This document shows, piece after piece, positions 1 through 7,202 of a DNA stretch of 12,013 nt. Position numbers and translations under genes: made by a program. The stretch's first letter is position 1, and every line of letters starts with the position of its first letter. Under the pieces are notes generated by a model. That model saw only the letters and a program-made list of their open reading frames with translations. It was not told the DNA's origin and did no database searches. The stretch comes from an uncultured Bacteroidales bacterium (GTDB lineage: Bacteria; Bacteroidota; Bacteroidia; Bacteroidales; Paludibacteraceae), in assembly GCA_937892015.1 (NCBI GenBank), contig CALAUY010000169.1, positions 1 to 12,013 of the forward strand. The letters run 5' to 3'.

Positions 1-42
1 GGGGGAGGCGTGGGGTGAGTAGGGGACGGAGGAGGTGTGGTG
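1..42. other. G-rich window edge downstream of the mannosyltransferase gene
   Basis: This stretch follows the stop codon of the mannosyltransferase gene (read on the minus strand) and is strongly purine-rich on the plus strand. It is too short to show whether another minus-strand gene begins just beyond the window. I see no hairpin or promoter in it. Confidence 0.3.
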
Positions 43-786
43 TTAAGCCTGCTTTTTGGGGTACTTGCGGAACCAAGAAGAGACCTTGAGGCGCACGACC
101 CCGAGTAGCGCTTCGGAGAAGATGCCGCCCGACATCTTGCTGGTTCCGAGCACTCGGTTGACGAAGATAATAGGCACTTCTTTGATGGTAAATCCGCACT
201 TGTATGCCGTGAATTTCATCTCTATCTGGAAAGCGTAACCCTTGAAGCGAATCTTGTCTAACTCAATGGTTTCCAGTACTTCGCGTCGGTAACAAACGAA
301 TCCGGCAGTGGTGTCGCGGATGTTGACGCCGAGCACTGTTCTGACGTACATGGAAGCGCAATACGACATGAGGACTCGTCCCATTGGCCAGTTGACGACA
401 TTGACACCCGTGATGTAGCGCGAACCGATGGACAGGTCAGCTCCTTCGTTGGCACATGCATCGTACAACTTGAGCAGGTCTTGGGGATTGTGCGAGAAGT
501 CGGCATCCATCTCGAAGATGAAGTCGTATCGATGCTCAATGGCCCATTTGAAGCCGGTGATGTAGGCAGTTCCCAGCCCTTGTTTGCCGGCCCTTTCGAT
601 GATGAAGAGCTTGCCTTCACACGTCGTTTCCATCAGTCGTTTGACGATGTCGGCAGTGCCGTCTGGCGAACCATCGTCGATGACGAGTACGTGATACTCC
701 AACGGCAGTTTCATCACTGCATTGATGATGTTCTCAATGTTCTCTTTTTCGTTGTACGTCGGGATGATGACTAATCGGGTATCCAT
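43..786 (-). CDS. Polyprenol-phosphate mannosyltransferase (GT2 family, DPM1-like)
   Basis: A 247-residue family 2 glycosyltransferase of the dolichol/polyprenol monophosphomannose synthase type. Such enzymes move a sugar, usually mannose from GDP-mannose, onto a lipid phosphate at the cytoplasmic face of the membrane, giving donors for glycan or protein glycosylation. Visible motifs: PTYNE (residues 9-13), DDGSPDGT (37-44), the KQGLGTAY segment (68-75), the metal-binding DAD (94-96) followed by FSH, a SRY motif, GFVCYRR, and the C-terminal acceptor region with R, G and SK residues. There is no C-terminal membrane domain, so this is the short soluble form. The ATG at 784-786 lies 7 bases after the upstream hydrolase stop, so the two are probably cotranscribed from the promoter at 1658-1690. 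The family is clear; the exact sugar (mannose or glucose) is inferred. Confidence 0.9.
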   Translation of the reverse strand: MDTRLVIIPTYNEKENIENIINAVMKLPLEYHVLVIDDGSPDGTADIVKRLMETTCEGKLFIIERAGKQGLGTAYITGFKWAIEHRYDFIFEMDADFSHNPQDLLKLYDACANEGADLSIGSRYITGVNVVNWPMGRVLMSYCASMYVRTVLGVNIRDTTAGFVCYRREVLETIELDKIRFKGYAFQIEMKFTAYKCGFTIKEVPIIFVNRVLGTSKMSGGIFSEALLGVVRLKVSSWFRKYPKKQA

Positions 787-793
787 ATGCTAA

Positions 794-1618
794 TTATTTG
801 AGGATAAACAATGGTGATGGTGTTGTTCTGTCGAGTGCTCGGAGGAGGACTGTTCCGTTGTTGCCGTCCCCGATGACCGCTCCCACGGATTCGAGGTATT
901 GTGTGACGGTGTTGACGGCCAGTTGTGGGTCGTTGTTCTCTTGCGAGAGGTGGCACAAGAAGATGTGGCGCAGATCAGGGTGAAAATTGCGAGCCAACAG
1001 TTCGCCGCACGTGTCGTTGCTTTGGTGTCCTCGGTCGGATAGGATGCGCTCTTTGAGGAAAGTGGGGTAGGGACCATTGAGTAGCATCTGCTCGTCGTGG
1101 TTGGCCTCAATGACAAGGTGGTTGGCCGTTCGAATCGCAGCTTCGATGTTGTCGTTAGGTGTACCGCAGTCGGTGATGAGAACGAATCGTTCGCCCATAA
1201 CATCGATGCTGTAACCAAGGCAGTCGGTCGAGTCGTGCGAGATGCCGAACGTGTTGATTGTCATTCCAAACAGTTCGAAAGGAACGCCTTTCTCGAAGAA
1301 TCGCCGCGCAGTGCGTAACTTGAGCGTGACGCCGTAATTGCGGTCGATGCCGGCATGTATCTCGGCCGTGGTATATACCGGCAGATGAGCGTACTCGCCG
1401 AGTCGTCCGACAGAACGGATATGGTCGGCGTGGTCATGCGTGATGAGCACTGCAAGGATGTTGTTGAAGTCGAGGTTCATCTCCTTCAGTCCGTTGCGTA
1501 TATATCGCGCAGAGATGCCGGCATCGATAAGGATGCCCTGCTCTTCGGTTCCCAGATAGTAGCAATTGCCGCTGCTGCCAGAACCGAAACTGCGGAATAT
1601 GAGGTGCTTTTCTGCCAT
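794..1618 (-). CDS. walJ: MBL-fold metallohydrolase, YycJ/WalJ family
   Basis: A 274-residue metallo-beta-lactamase-fold protein, counted from the ATG at 1616-1618 (MAEKHLIF). The opening GSGSSGN motif (residues 12-18) and the zinc signature H61-x-H63-x-D65-H66 are typical of the YycJ/WalJ group. Further conserved metal or substrate positions appear as GISHDSTDC, ITDCGT, EANHDEQML and CHLSQENNDP. Family members are predicted metal-dependent nucleases or phosphodiesterases; in Firmicutes WalJ is linked to cell-wall signalling and DNA repair, but the role in Bacteroidota is not established. Two further in-frame ATGs (1627 and 1642) exist. I prefer 1618 because family members begin a few residues before the FGSGSSGN strand and a good promoter leaves a leader of about 30 bases. 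It is the first gene of a two-gene unit with the mannosyltransferase. Confidence 0.87.
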   Translation of the reverse strand: MAEKHLIFRSFGSGSSGNCYYLGTEEQGILIDAGISARYIRNGLKEMNLDFNNILAVLITHDHADHIRSVGRLGEYAHLPVYTTAEIHAGIDRNYGVTLKLRTARRFFEKGVPFELFGMTINTFGISHDSTDCLGYSIDVMGERFVLITDCGTPNDNIEAAIRTANHLVIEANHDEQMLLNGPYPTFLKERILSDRGHQSNDTCGELLARNFHPDLRHIFLCHLSQENNDPQLAVNTVTQYLESVGAVIGDGNNGTVLLRALDRTTPSPLFILK

Positions 1619-1657
1619 TTTTTGTCGCATATTTTGCCACAATACACAAAAACGGCT

Positions 1658-1690
1658 GCAAAGTTAGTAAAAAAAATTGACATAACCAAA
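1658..1690 (-). promoter_or_regulatory. Bacteroidota-type promoter for the walJ-mannosyltransferase unit
   Basis: Read on the minus strand, a TTTG element (1690-1687) is followed after 20 bases by TAACTTTGC (1666-1658). This fits the Bacteroidota sigma factor consensus TTTG-N19 to 21-TAnnTTTG. Transcription would begin near 1651, leaving a leader of about 30 bases before the ATG at 1618. The surrounding 1643-1762 gap is AT-rich. I see no convincing terminator for recQ in it. Confidence 0.78.
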
Positions 1691-1762
1691 TTTTTTTGGC
1701 ATAAAATGCAAAAAAAATGCAAATAGGCGCAAAAATAGGGCTGAGAAAGGCCTACTCGTTCG

Positions 1763-3499
1763 TTATTCGCCGAAATAGTGGAGCAGAAATTGTTCGGGAG
1801 TAACGTTGTCGGCGTTTGCATCAGAAGGCGTAGCAAGCATGGCATATTCGAGCATCGTTTGGATGCGTTGCTGATATCGTTGTAGTCGGGTCTCGTAGCA
1901 TGACTCGGGAATACGCACGTAGTCCACCGGCAATCGTTCTTGCGTCCAGTAGATGTAAGGCGTTTTGTTACGTGGGATATATCGGATGATGCCGCGTTGC
2001 GCAAGTTGAACGAGTTGGAACCCGATGTCGGTGTACCCGACCTCTTCGGCAAGGCGGTTGAAATGGACATAAACGGGGTCGGTGAAGATGCCCGGGTAGT
2101 GTCGCATGAGTGTGTTGAGCAGCTTCTCCTGAACGGGCGGCAGCTGCTCGTTGTAGAGTTCTTCACGCGTGAGCAAGATCTGCACTCTCGGTTGCGTCTC
2201 GTGCTCATCGATGAAAGTGATGTATCCGGCGTGCGTGAGTATTTGTATGGCGGAGAAAGTGGGGAGTAACGGCAGTCGGTTGTCGGCACAGAACTGCTCG
2301 AACGGGAAAGGGAACTGATGGTCGAGTCCGGATCCGATGCCTATTTTCATCCAGTTGCCGAGCATGTCATAGACCCGCAGGATGAAGTCGCGTCCGGGGA
2401 ACTGATTATGAACACGTTGCAACATCTTCGCGTGGTCGTTCTGCGCATACAGGAGGATGGCATATGCGCGCTTCCCATCGCGCCCTGCCCGTCCGGCTTC
2501 TTGGAAATACTCTTCGAGTGAGTCAGGCAAATCGAGGTGGATGACGGTGCGTACGTCGGGTTTGTCGATGCCCATCCCGAAAGCGTTGGTTGCCACGATG
2601 ACGCGCGTGAGTCCGGCCATCCAGAGCTGTTGCTTGCGGTCCTTGTCGGCATCACTGAGTCCGGCGTGAAAATAGTCGGCTGTTAGTCCTTGCGCGTTTA
2701 GCATATCGGCCACCTCTTTCGTTTTGGCTCTACTGCGGACGTAGATGATGCTACTACCCAGCACTTTGTCGAGTATATGTAGAGTCTGTGCGATTTTGTC
2801 TTGCGGACCGAGTGCCTCACGGACGACGTACGAGAGGTTGGGGCGCTTGAACGACTTACGAAAAACGTTGTGACAGGGGAACTCCAGTTTGTCTTGAATC
2901 TCATCGACCACTTCGGGCGTGGCAGTTGCGGTGAGTGCGAGTACGGGTATGTGTGCATCTTGCCGATGACGGCGTAGTCGGTCTTGCAGCACGTTACGGA
3001 TGGCTGCAATGCGCAGATAAGGTGGCCGAAAATCGTATCCCCATTGTGAGATACAATGGGCTTCATCGACAGCAATCATGCAGATGGGCAGTTCGGTAAG
3101 GCGACGACGGAAGAAAGCCGACTCTAACCGTTCGGGTGAGACGTACAGAAATTTGTAACCTCCGAACAGACAATTATCGAGGATGGTGATGATTTCGTTG
3201 CGTTCCAAACCCGAGTAGATGGCGTACGCTCGAATGCCTATTTGTCGGAGATGTGCCACCTGGTCTTTCATGAGGGCGATGAGCGGTGTGATGACGAGGC
3301 ATAGTCCTTCTTGCGTCGGGTCGCACGGGTCACGCATGGCCATTGTAGGTACTTGAAAACAGAGCGATTTGCCGCCTCCTGTGGGCATGAGTGCGAGCGT
3401 GTCGTTGCCCGCAGCTACACTTTCAATGATTTCCGCCTGAAGCGGGCGGAAATCATCGTACTGCCAATAGTGGCGTAATATCTGTCGGAAATCGTTCAC
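1763..3499 (-). CDS. recQ: RecQ-family ATP-dependent DNA helicase, lacking zinc cysteines
   Basis: A 578-residue superfamily 2 helicase that unwinds DNA 3' to 5' in recombination and repair. Visible motifs: motif 0 FRPLQ (17-21), Walker A TGGGKS (40-45), TPLIALMKDQ (71-80), DEAH (145-148) followed by the RecQ aromatic loop CISQWGYDFRPPY, LTATAT, and motif VI QEAGRAGRDGK. A winged-helix-like region follows. The protein stops at LLHYFGE. As I recall, bacterial RecQ proteins have a Cys just before this point and CxxCxxC just after; here the first position reads NVTPEQF and no cysteine cluster follows, so the zinc site appears lost. The start is a GTG (3497-3499), the only reasonable one because the gltX stop lies in the same frame 6 bases upstream. 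It is probably cotranscribed with gltX. RecQ identity is firm; whether it is fully active is open. Confidence 0.93.
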   Translation of the reverse strand: MNDFRQILRHYWQYDDFRPLQAEIIESVAAGNDTLALMPTGGGKSLCFQVPTMAMRDPCDPTQEGLCLVITPLIALMKDQVAHLRQIGIRAYAIYSGLERNEIITILDNCLFGGYKFLYVSPERLESAFFRRRLTELPICMIAVDEAHCISQWGYDFRPPYLRIAAIRNVLQDRLRRHRQDAHIPVLALTATATPEVVDEIQDKLEFPCHNVFRKSFKRPNLSYVVREALGPQDKIAQTLHILDKVLGSSIIYVRSRAKTKEVADMLNAQGLTADYFHAGLSDADKDRKQQLWMAGLTRVIVATNAFGMGIDKPDVRTVIHLDLPDSLEEYFQEAGRAGRDGKRAYAILLYAQNDHAKMLQRVHNQFPGRDFILRVYDMLGNWMKIGIGSGLDHQFPFPFEQFCADNRLPLLPTFSAIQILTHAGYITFIDEHETQPRVQILLTREELYNEQLPPVQEKLLNTLMRHYPGIFTDPVYVHFNRLAEEVGYTDIGFQLVQLAQRGIIRYIPRNKTPYIYWTQERLPVDYVRIPESCYETRLQRYQQRIQTMLEYAMLATPSDANADNVTPEQFLLHYFGE

Positions 3500-3505
3500 G
3501 AACGC

Positions 3506-5038
3506 TCACGCTTGGATGTTCTCTATACCTTTCGCTAGGCGCGCGAGCGTTTCGTCTTTGCCGAGGACTTTGGTTATCTCCCAGATATGCGGCCCGCGAG
3601 CAGCACCGACGAGGGTGATACGGAAAGCGTTCATGACAAGTCCGACACCGTACTGATGTTCGGCAATCCAGCTCATGACGACTTGGTCTAAATGTTCGGC
3701 CGACCAGTCATCGATGCTTTCGAGGAGAGAGTAGAGTGCTCGCATCTGTTCCGGCGACTCTTCTTTCCACCGTTTCTTGACGGATTTGTCATCGTACTCG
3801 GTAGGTGCAACGAAGAAGAAACTAACCTGTTCCCACAGTTCGGGCACGAAATTGACGCGCTCTTTCATGAGGTCGATGATGTGGGTGACGACCGCTCTGT
3901 CAGTTTGTTGCACAGCAGACCGATGTTCGGCAGGAACGGATGCGAGGAAAGCATCGTAGAGTTCATCGCCAGACTTGAGGATGAGGTATTGGTGGTTGAA
4001 CCATTTACCCTTCTCGTAGTCGAACTTAGCCCCGGCTTTTGAGACGCGGTCGAGTGAGAAATCGCGGATGAGTTCGTCCATCGAGTAGAGCTCTTTGTCT
4101 CCGGCACTATGCCAACCGAGTAGTGCAAGGAAATTGACGACCGCATCGGGGAAATAGCCGCTCTCGCGGTATCCGGAACTGACTGTTCCGTCTTTTTGGT
4201 TATGGAACTCGAGTGGGAAGACGGGGAAACCGAGTCGGTCACCATCGCGTTTGGACAGTTTGCCATTGCCATCGGGCTTGAGCAGCAGTGGCAGATGGGC
4301 GAACTGCGGCATCGTCGTTTCCCAGCCCAGAGCGCGGTAAAGCAGCACGTGCAGGGGGGCAGAGGGTAACCACTCTTCGCCTCGGATGACGTGCGAGATG
4401 TGCATGAGATGGTCATCGACGATGTTGGCAAGGTGATAAGTGGGCAGGTCGTCAGCGGACTTGTAAAGCACTTTGTCGTCGAGGATAGACGAGTTGATGA
4501 CCACCTCTCCGCGGATGAGGTCATGTACGTGCACATCTTCACCGGGTTCGACCTTAAAACGCACGACATATTTCTCGCCGGCATCTATAAGACTCTTAAC
4601 GTCTGTTTCGCTCATTGTGAGCGAGTTGCGCATCTGCATGCGTGTGGAGGCATCGTACTGAAAATTGGGTGTTTCCTTACGTTTAGCTTCGAGTTCTTCG
4701 GGTGTGTCGAACGCAATATATGCTTTACCGGAACTGAGCAGTTGGTGGACATATTGGTGGTACATCTCGCGTCGTTCACTCTGCCGATACGGGCCGCAAG
4801 GTCCTTCAGGCGTGACGCCTATGCCCTCATCAATCTCGATGTGGAGCCAACGCAGTGCTTCGATGATATACTCTTCAGCACCGGGCACGAAGCGGGTGGA
4901 GTCGGTGTCCTCTATCCGGAGGAGCATGTCACCGCCGTGTTGGCGAGCGAAGAGGTAGTTGTATAGTGCGGTACGAACACCGCCTATATGGAGCGCGCCG
5001 GTGGGGGATGGCGCAAAACGAACACGAACTTTATTCAT
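3506..5038 (-). CDS. gltX: Glutamyl-tRNA synthetase (GluRS)
   Basis: A 510-residue class I aminoacyl-tRNA synthetase that charges tRNA-Glu with glutamate in the cytoplasm. The Rossmann-fold catalytic domain shows RFAPSPTGALHIGG (residues 7-20; HIGH-type motif 17-20), RIEDTD, the VIRGEEWLPSAP segment and KLSKR (260-264, the KMSKS-type loop). The C-terminal helical anticodon-binding half follows, with GPHIWEITKVLG near the end. Length and the absence of a GlnRS-type beta-barrel fit bacterial GluRS. The ATG at 5036-5038 directly abuts a repeat-filled leader (5039-5106) that separates it from the patatin-like gene. recQ begins 6 bases after its stop. No zinc ribbon is apparent, as is common for this enzyme in many bacteria. 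Confidence 0.96.
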   Translation of the reverse strand: MNKVRVRFAPSPTGALHIGGVRTALYNYLFARQHGGDMLLRIEDTDSTRFVPGAEEYIIEALRWLHIEIDEGIGVTPEGPCGPYRQSERREMYHQYVHQLLSSGKAYIAFDTPEELEAKRKETPNFQYDASTRMQMRNSLTMSETDVKSLIDAGEKYVVRFKVEPGEDVHVHDLIRGEVVINSSILDDKVLYKSADDLPTYHLANIVDDHLMHISHVIRGEEWLPSAPLHVLLYRALGWETTMPQFAHLPLLLKPDGNGKLSKRDGDRLGFPVFPLEFHNQKDGTVSSGYRESGYFPDAVVNFLALLGWHSAGDKELYSMDELIRDFSLDRVSKAGAKFDYEKGKWFNHQYLILKSGDELYDAFLASVPAEHRSAVQQTDRAVVTHIIDLMKERVNFVPELWEQVSFFFVAPTEYDDKSVKKRWKEESPEQMRALYSLLESIDDWSAEHLDQVVMSWIAEHQYGVGLVMNAFRITLVGAARGPHIWEITKVLGKDETLARLAKGIENIQA

Positions 5039-5106
5039 ATTTACGATTGGACAAATTATTTACGATTGGACAATTTACGATTTACGATTTATTTACGATT
5101 GGACAA
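5039..5106. repeat. Irregular short direct repeats filling the gltX leader
   Basis: Almost the whole 73-base gap between the patatin-like gene and gltX consists of copies of a 16-base unit, ATTTACGATTGGACAA. Full copies lie at 5039-5054, 5058-5073 and 5091-5106; two shortened TTTACGA copies lie at 5074-5087. The starts are 19 and 33 bases apart, so this is not a clean tandem array. On the gltX-sense strand the unit reads TTGTCCAATCGTAAAT and ends just before the gltX ATG. No canonical promoter is visible, so either gltX is read through from upstream or the repeats carry a nonstandard signal. They resemble dispersed intergenic repeats I believe occur in some Bacteroidales, but I cannot check that here. 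Confidence 0.85.
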
Positions 5107-5111
5107 TTTAT

Positions 5112-6002
5112 TTAGTTATTTAGAGATGTTTGTTTACTTTCGTACGCATCGAGGGCTGTGGCCATGAGTTCACGACCCTTATCCATGATTTCGGCCGCTT
5201 TGTCGAAATCGAACGTCGAGTAGGCGTTCTGGGCCATCTCAACGACCACGTCCGGTTTGCAGAACTGCGTGAGTATTCGGCAGTTGGCCTGAATCTGCAC
5301 ATCGATGGTACGGTTGACGAGCGAGGCGTAATTGATTTGTGGTGTCCACTCGTCCATCTCTTTGGCGAGTTTACTCCAGAGGTCGTTCACCCGCTTAAGT
5401 TTAGTGCTAACTTTTTCGGGCAGAGTAGGTATGGCGACCCCTGTCTGCATGTGGTCCTGGCCGGAGATGTTGATGCCGACGAGGATGTCGTCCGGCGTGC
5501 GTGCAACGCGGTTGAGCGGGAATGGGTTGGTCAATCCGCCATCCACCAGCAGCGTGCCGTTGCGGTAAACGGGTTCGAAACACATCGGGATAGATATACT
5601 TGCTCGGATGGCCTCAAACAGTTTGCCCGAGGTGAAGACCACTTCGCGACTGTTGAGCAAGTCGGTTGCCACCATGCTGACGGGTATCGGCAGGTCTTCG
5701 ATATTGCAGTCGGGCACCCATTCTTTGATGGCATCCAGTACTTTGTTCCCCTTGACGACGTGACTGAGTCCGAAACTGAAGTCGGTAAGACTGATGACTT
5801 GTTGCTTATCGAGTGAACAGAACCAGTCGTGCGCTTCGTGAATCTTACCTGCGGCAAGAATGCCGGCCACGAGGCTACCAATGGATGTGCCGGAAACGGA
5901 AGTGATGGTGTAACCTCGGGACTGCAGCTCTTCGATGGCACCTATATGTGCCATGCCACGACTGCCGCCACTGCTCAAACAGAGTGCTACATTGCGTTTC
6001 AT
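5112..6002 (-). CDS. Patatin-like phospholipase (RssA-type serine hydrolase)
   Basis: A 296-residue patatin-domain protein, counted from the ATG at 6000-6002 (MKRNVALCL). It shows the glycine-rich oxyanion motif SSGGSRG (10-16), the nucleophile elbow GTSIG with Ser40, and the catalytic Asp in DGG (Asp154), which together form the Ser-Asp dyad expected to hydrolyse acyl esters of phospholipids or related lipids. There is no signal peptide and no C-terminal beta-barrel, so it is a cytoplasmic RssA/YchK-like form and not the outer-membrane PlpD type. A longer TTG start at 6011 would overlap porT and precede the usual N-terminus, so I reject it. The ATG is 1 base from the porT stop, which suggests translational coupling. 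The true substrate is unknown. Confidence 0.9.
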   Translation of the reverse strand: MKRNVALCLSSGGSRGMAHIGAIEELQSRGYTITSVSGTSIGSLVAGILAAGKIHEAHDWFCSLDKQQVISLTDFSFGLSHVVKGNKVLDAIKEWVPDCNIEDLPIPVSMVATDLLNSREVVFTSGKLFEAIRASISIPMCFEPVYRNGTLLVDGGLTNPFPLNRVARTPDDILVGINISGQDHMQTGVAIPTLPEKVSTKLKRVNDLWSKLAKEMDEWTPQINYASLVNRTIDVQIQANCRILTQFCKPDVVVEMAQNAYSTFDFDKAAEIMDKGRELMATALDAYESKQTSLNN

Positions 6003-6003
6003 A

Positions 6004-6738
6004 TTACTCAAAATTGAAGACTATACTTACCATATGCGAGCGCAAACGCGTGATGGCATCGGTGTAGAAGCCATTCGTCTCAGGATTGAGACCCTCCGTG
6101 CGTTCGTTGATTGGTGTGAGTACGTTGTTGAAGCCCAGTTGGTACTTGATTTCCGGGCAGAACTTGAACCAACTGAAGTAGAAATCGCAACCGAAACCGA
6201 CCTGCAAGAAGTAGTCGAACGGCCGTTGCAGCACGTCTTTCTCTTTGTCTTGCCCGAAATCGTAACTGATGCCTCCACCCGCAACGACGTAGGGCCGGTA
6301 GTTGCTCTCACGATCGGCAGACCATTTGAGCATTAAGGGCACGGCAAGGGGCATACAGAGCACATTTGCCGTCATCGTACCTAAGTTGCCTGACTCGGAT
6401 TTGTACGTGATGCTGCGTTCACCGAAATGCAGTTCGGGCGTGAAGCGTAAGTTGAGGTATCTGGCGAGTCGGATGTCGGCAATGAAGCCAACGGAGAACC
6501 CAGGGAAGAGTGAACTCACACGCGGGTGCAGCACTTCGTTGGTGAACCGTCCGTCGGTAGGCGACAGACCGCTGACCGGTTGTAGCGACTCGGCCATGGA
6601 GTAACTCATGAAGTTCATGCCGAGCGAGAACCCGAAATGGACGACCTTGTCGTCGATATACGGTCGGTTCATAGCGCGTTGTGCGTTGATTGTCAGCGCA
6701 CAAAGACTAAATACTATAAGAACAAAATATTTCTTCAC
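6004..6738 (-). CDS. porT: PorT/SprT-family type IX secretion/gliding outer-membrane protein
   Basis: A 244-residue protein with an N-terminal signal peptide: KK, a hydrophobic stretch over residues 4-15, and a probable cleavage after A19 in TINAQ. The mature part has the alternating pattern of an 8-stranded beta-barrel and ends in aromatic-hydrophobic VSIVFNFE, as outer-membrane barrels do. HFGFSLGMNFM near residue 35, PGFSVGFIADIRLARYLNLRF and HFGER match what I know of PorT/SprT, a protein needed for type IX secretion and gliding in Bacteroidota. A general OmpW/PorT-like barrel with another role is the main alternative. The start is a GTG (6736-6738) whose GTGA overlaps the aroQ stop by 4 bases, and the next gene follows after 1 base, so aroQ-porT-patatin look translationally coupled. 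Confidence 0.78.
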   Translation of the reverse strand: MKKYFVLIVFSLCALTINAQRAMNRPYIDDKVVHFGFSLGMNFMSYSMAESLQPVSGLSPTDGRFTNEVLHPRVSSLFPGFSVGFIADIRLARYLNLRFTPELHFGERSITYKSESGNLGTMTANVLCMPLAVPLMLKWSADRESNYRPYVVAGGGISYDFGQDKEKDVLQRPFDYFLQVGFGCDFYFSWFKFCPEIKYQLGFNNVLTPINERTEGLNPETNGFYTDAITRLRSHMVSIVFNFE

Positions 6739-7154
6739 TGTTTCAAATATTCAATGGCCTTTTGGTAACCGTGGAGTCCTAATCCGGAGATAGAATAGGC
6801 GCACACATCGGTCAGAAGAGATGTTCTGCGGAACGGTTCGCGACGTTGGATGTCGGTGATGTGCACCTCAACGACCGGAGTCGTGACGGCTGCAATGGCA
6901 TCTCGCAAACTGATGCCGGTATGACTGTATCCACCGGCATTAAGGACGATACCTTGTGCCCGGCCGAACCCATACGCATGGATGGCATCGATGAGGTCAC
7001 CCTCGTGGTTGCTCTGTATGTACACGAAATGGTCGGAAGGGTAGAGTTGCTCTAACTCCTTCAGATAGTCCTCAAACGTGCGTGTTCCGTAGAGCGTCGG
7101 CTCGCGTCGGCCTAACAGATTGAGGTTCGGTCCGTTGAGAATCAGTATCGTCAT
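6735..7154 (-). CDS. aroQ: 3-dehydroquinate dehydratase, type II
   Basis: A 139-residue type II dehydroquinase that converts 3-dehydroquinate to 3-dehydroshikimate, the third step of the shikimate pathway to aromatic amino acids; the family forms cytoplasmic dodecamers. The sequence shows ILNGPNLNLLGRREP (5-19) with catalytic Tyr22 in LYG, SNHEGDLID (48-56), NAGGYSHT (72-79) and EVHITD with catalytic His98, then the Arg-rich RREPFRRTS substrate loop. Length is normal (about 140-150). The ATG at 7152-7154 lies inside the first copy of a 29-base tandem duplication, whose second copy repeats the first nine codons out of frame. It is followed by porT with a 4-base overlap and preceded by rho, whose stop is 45 bases upstream. 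Confidence 0.95.
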   Translation of the reverse strand: MTILILNGPNLNLLGRREPTLYGTRTFEDYLKELEQLYPSDHFVYIQSNHEGDLIDAIHAYGFGRAQGIVLNAGGYSHTGISLRDAIAAVTTPVVEVHITDIQRREPFRRTSLLTDVCAYSISGLGLHGYQKAIEYLKQ

Positions 7155-7202
7155 GCGTGTCCGTTGAGAATCAGTATCGTCATGCGTGTCCGTTGAGAAT
7201 CA
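7130..7202. repeat. 29-base tandem duplication, 2.5 copies, spanning the aroQ start and rho stop
   Basis: Two identical 29-base units (7130-7158 and 7159-7187) are followed by the first 15 bases of a third (7188-7202). Each full unit contains the antisense of the aroQ start codon and its first codons, and the 15-base partial copy supplies the rho TGA stop (7200-7202). Because 29 is not a multiple of three, only the ATG at 7154 is in the aroQ frame. The copies are identical, so the duplication is recent or an assembly product. Confidence 0.95.
7151..7183 (-). other. Ten-codon leader ORF made by the duplication, overlapping the aroQ start
   Basis: The extra copy of the aroQ start (ATG at 7181-7183) reads MTILILNGHA and then TGA at 7151-7153. 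That TGA overlaps the true aroQ ATG as ATGA, an arrangement often seen in translational coupling. It is probably an accidental product of the duplication, but ribosomes could in principle use it to reinitiate at aroQ. No clear Shine-Dalgarno sequence precedes either ATG. Confidence 0.4.

Noticed and set aside
1619..1642. Upstream ATG starts for the WalJ-type hydrolase
   Set aside because: They would add 3 or 8 residues not expected before the first strand of the fold; they cannot be fully excluded, but 1618 is the better choice.
1699..1709. Small palindrome GCATAAAATGC before walJ
   Set aside because: Four-base arms in AT-rich DNA are expected by chance, and nothing else supports an operator.
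1720..1762. Terminator for recQ
   Set aside because: Only a stem of about four pairs with a bulge (AGGC/GCCCT) precedes a short T run; too weak to call.
5039..5106. Repeats before gltX as a CRISPR-like array
   Set aside because: Units are only 16 bases, the intervals are irregular and partly without any spacer, and no cas genes are present.
6003..6011. TTG start for the patatin-like gene
   Set aside because: It would overlap the porT stop and adds only three residues before the normal N-terminus; the ATG at 6002 fits better.
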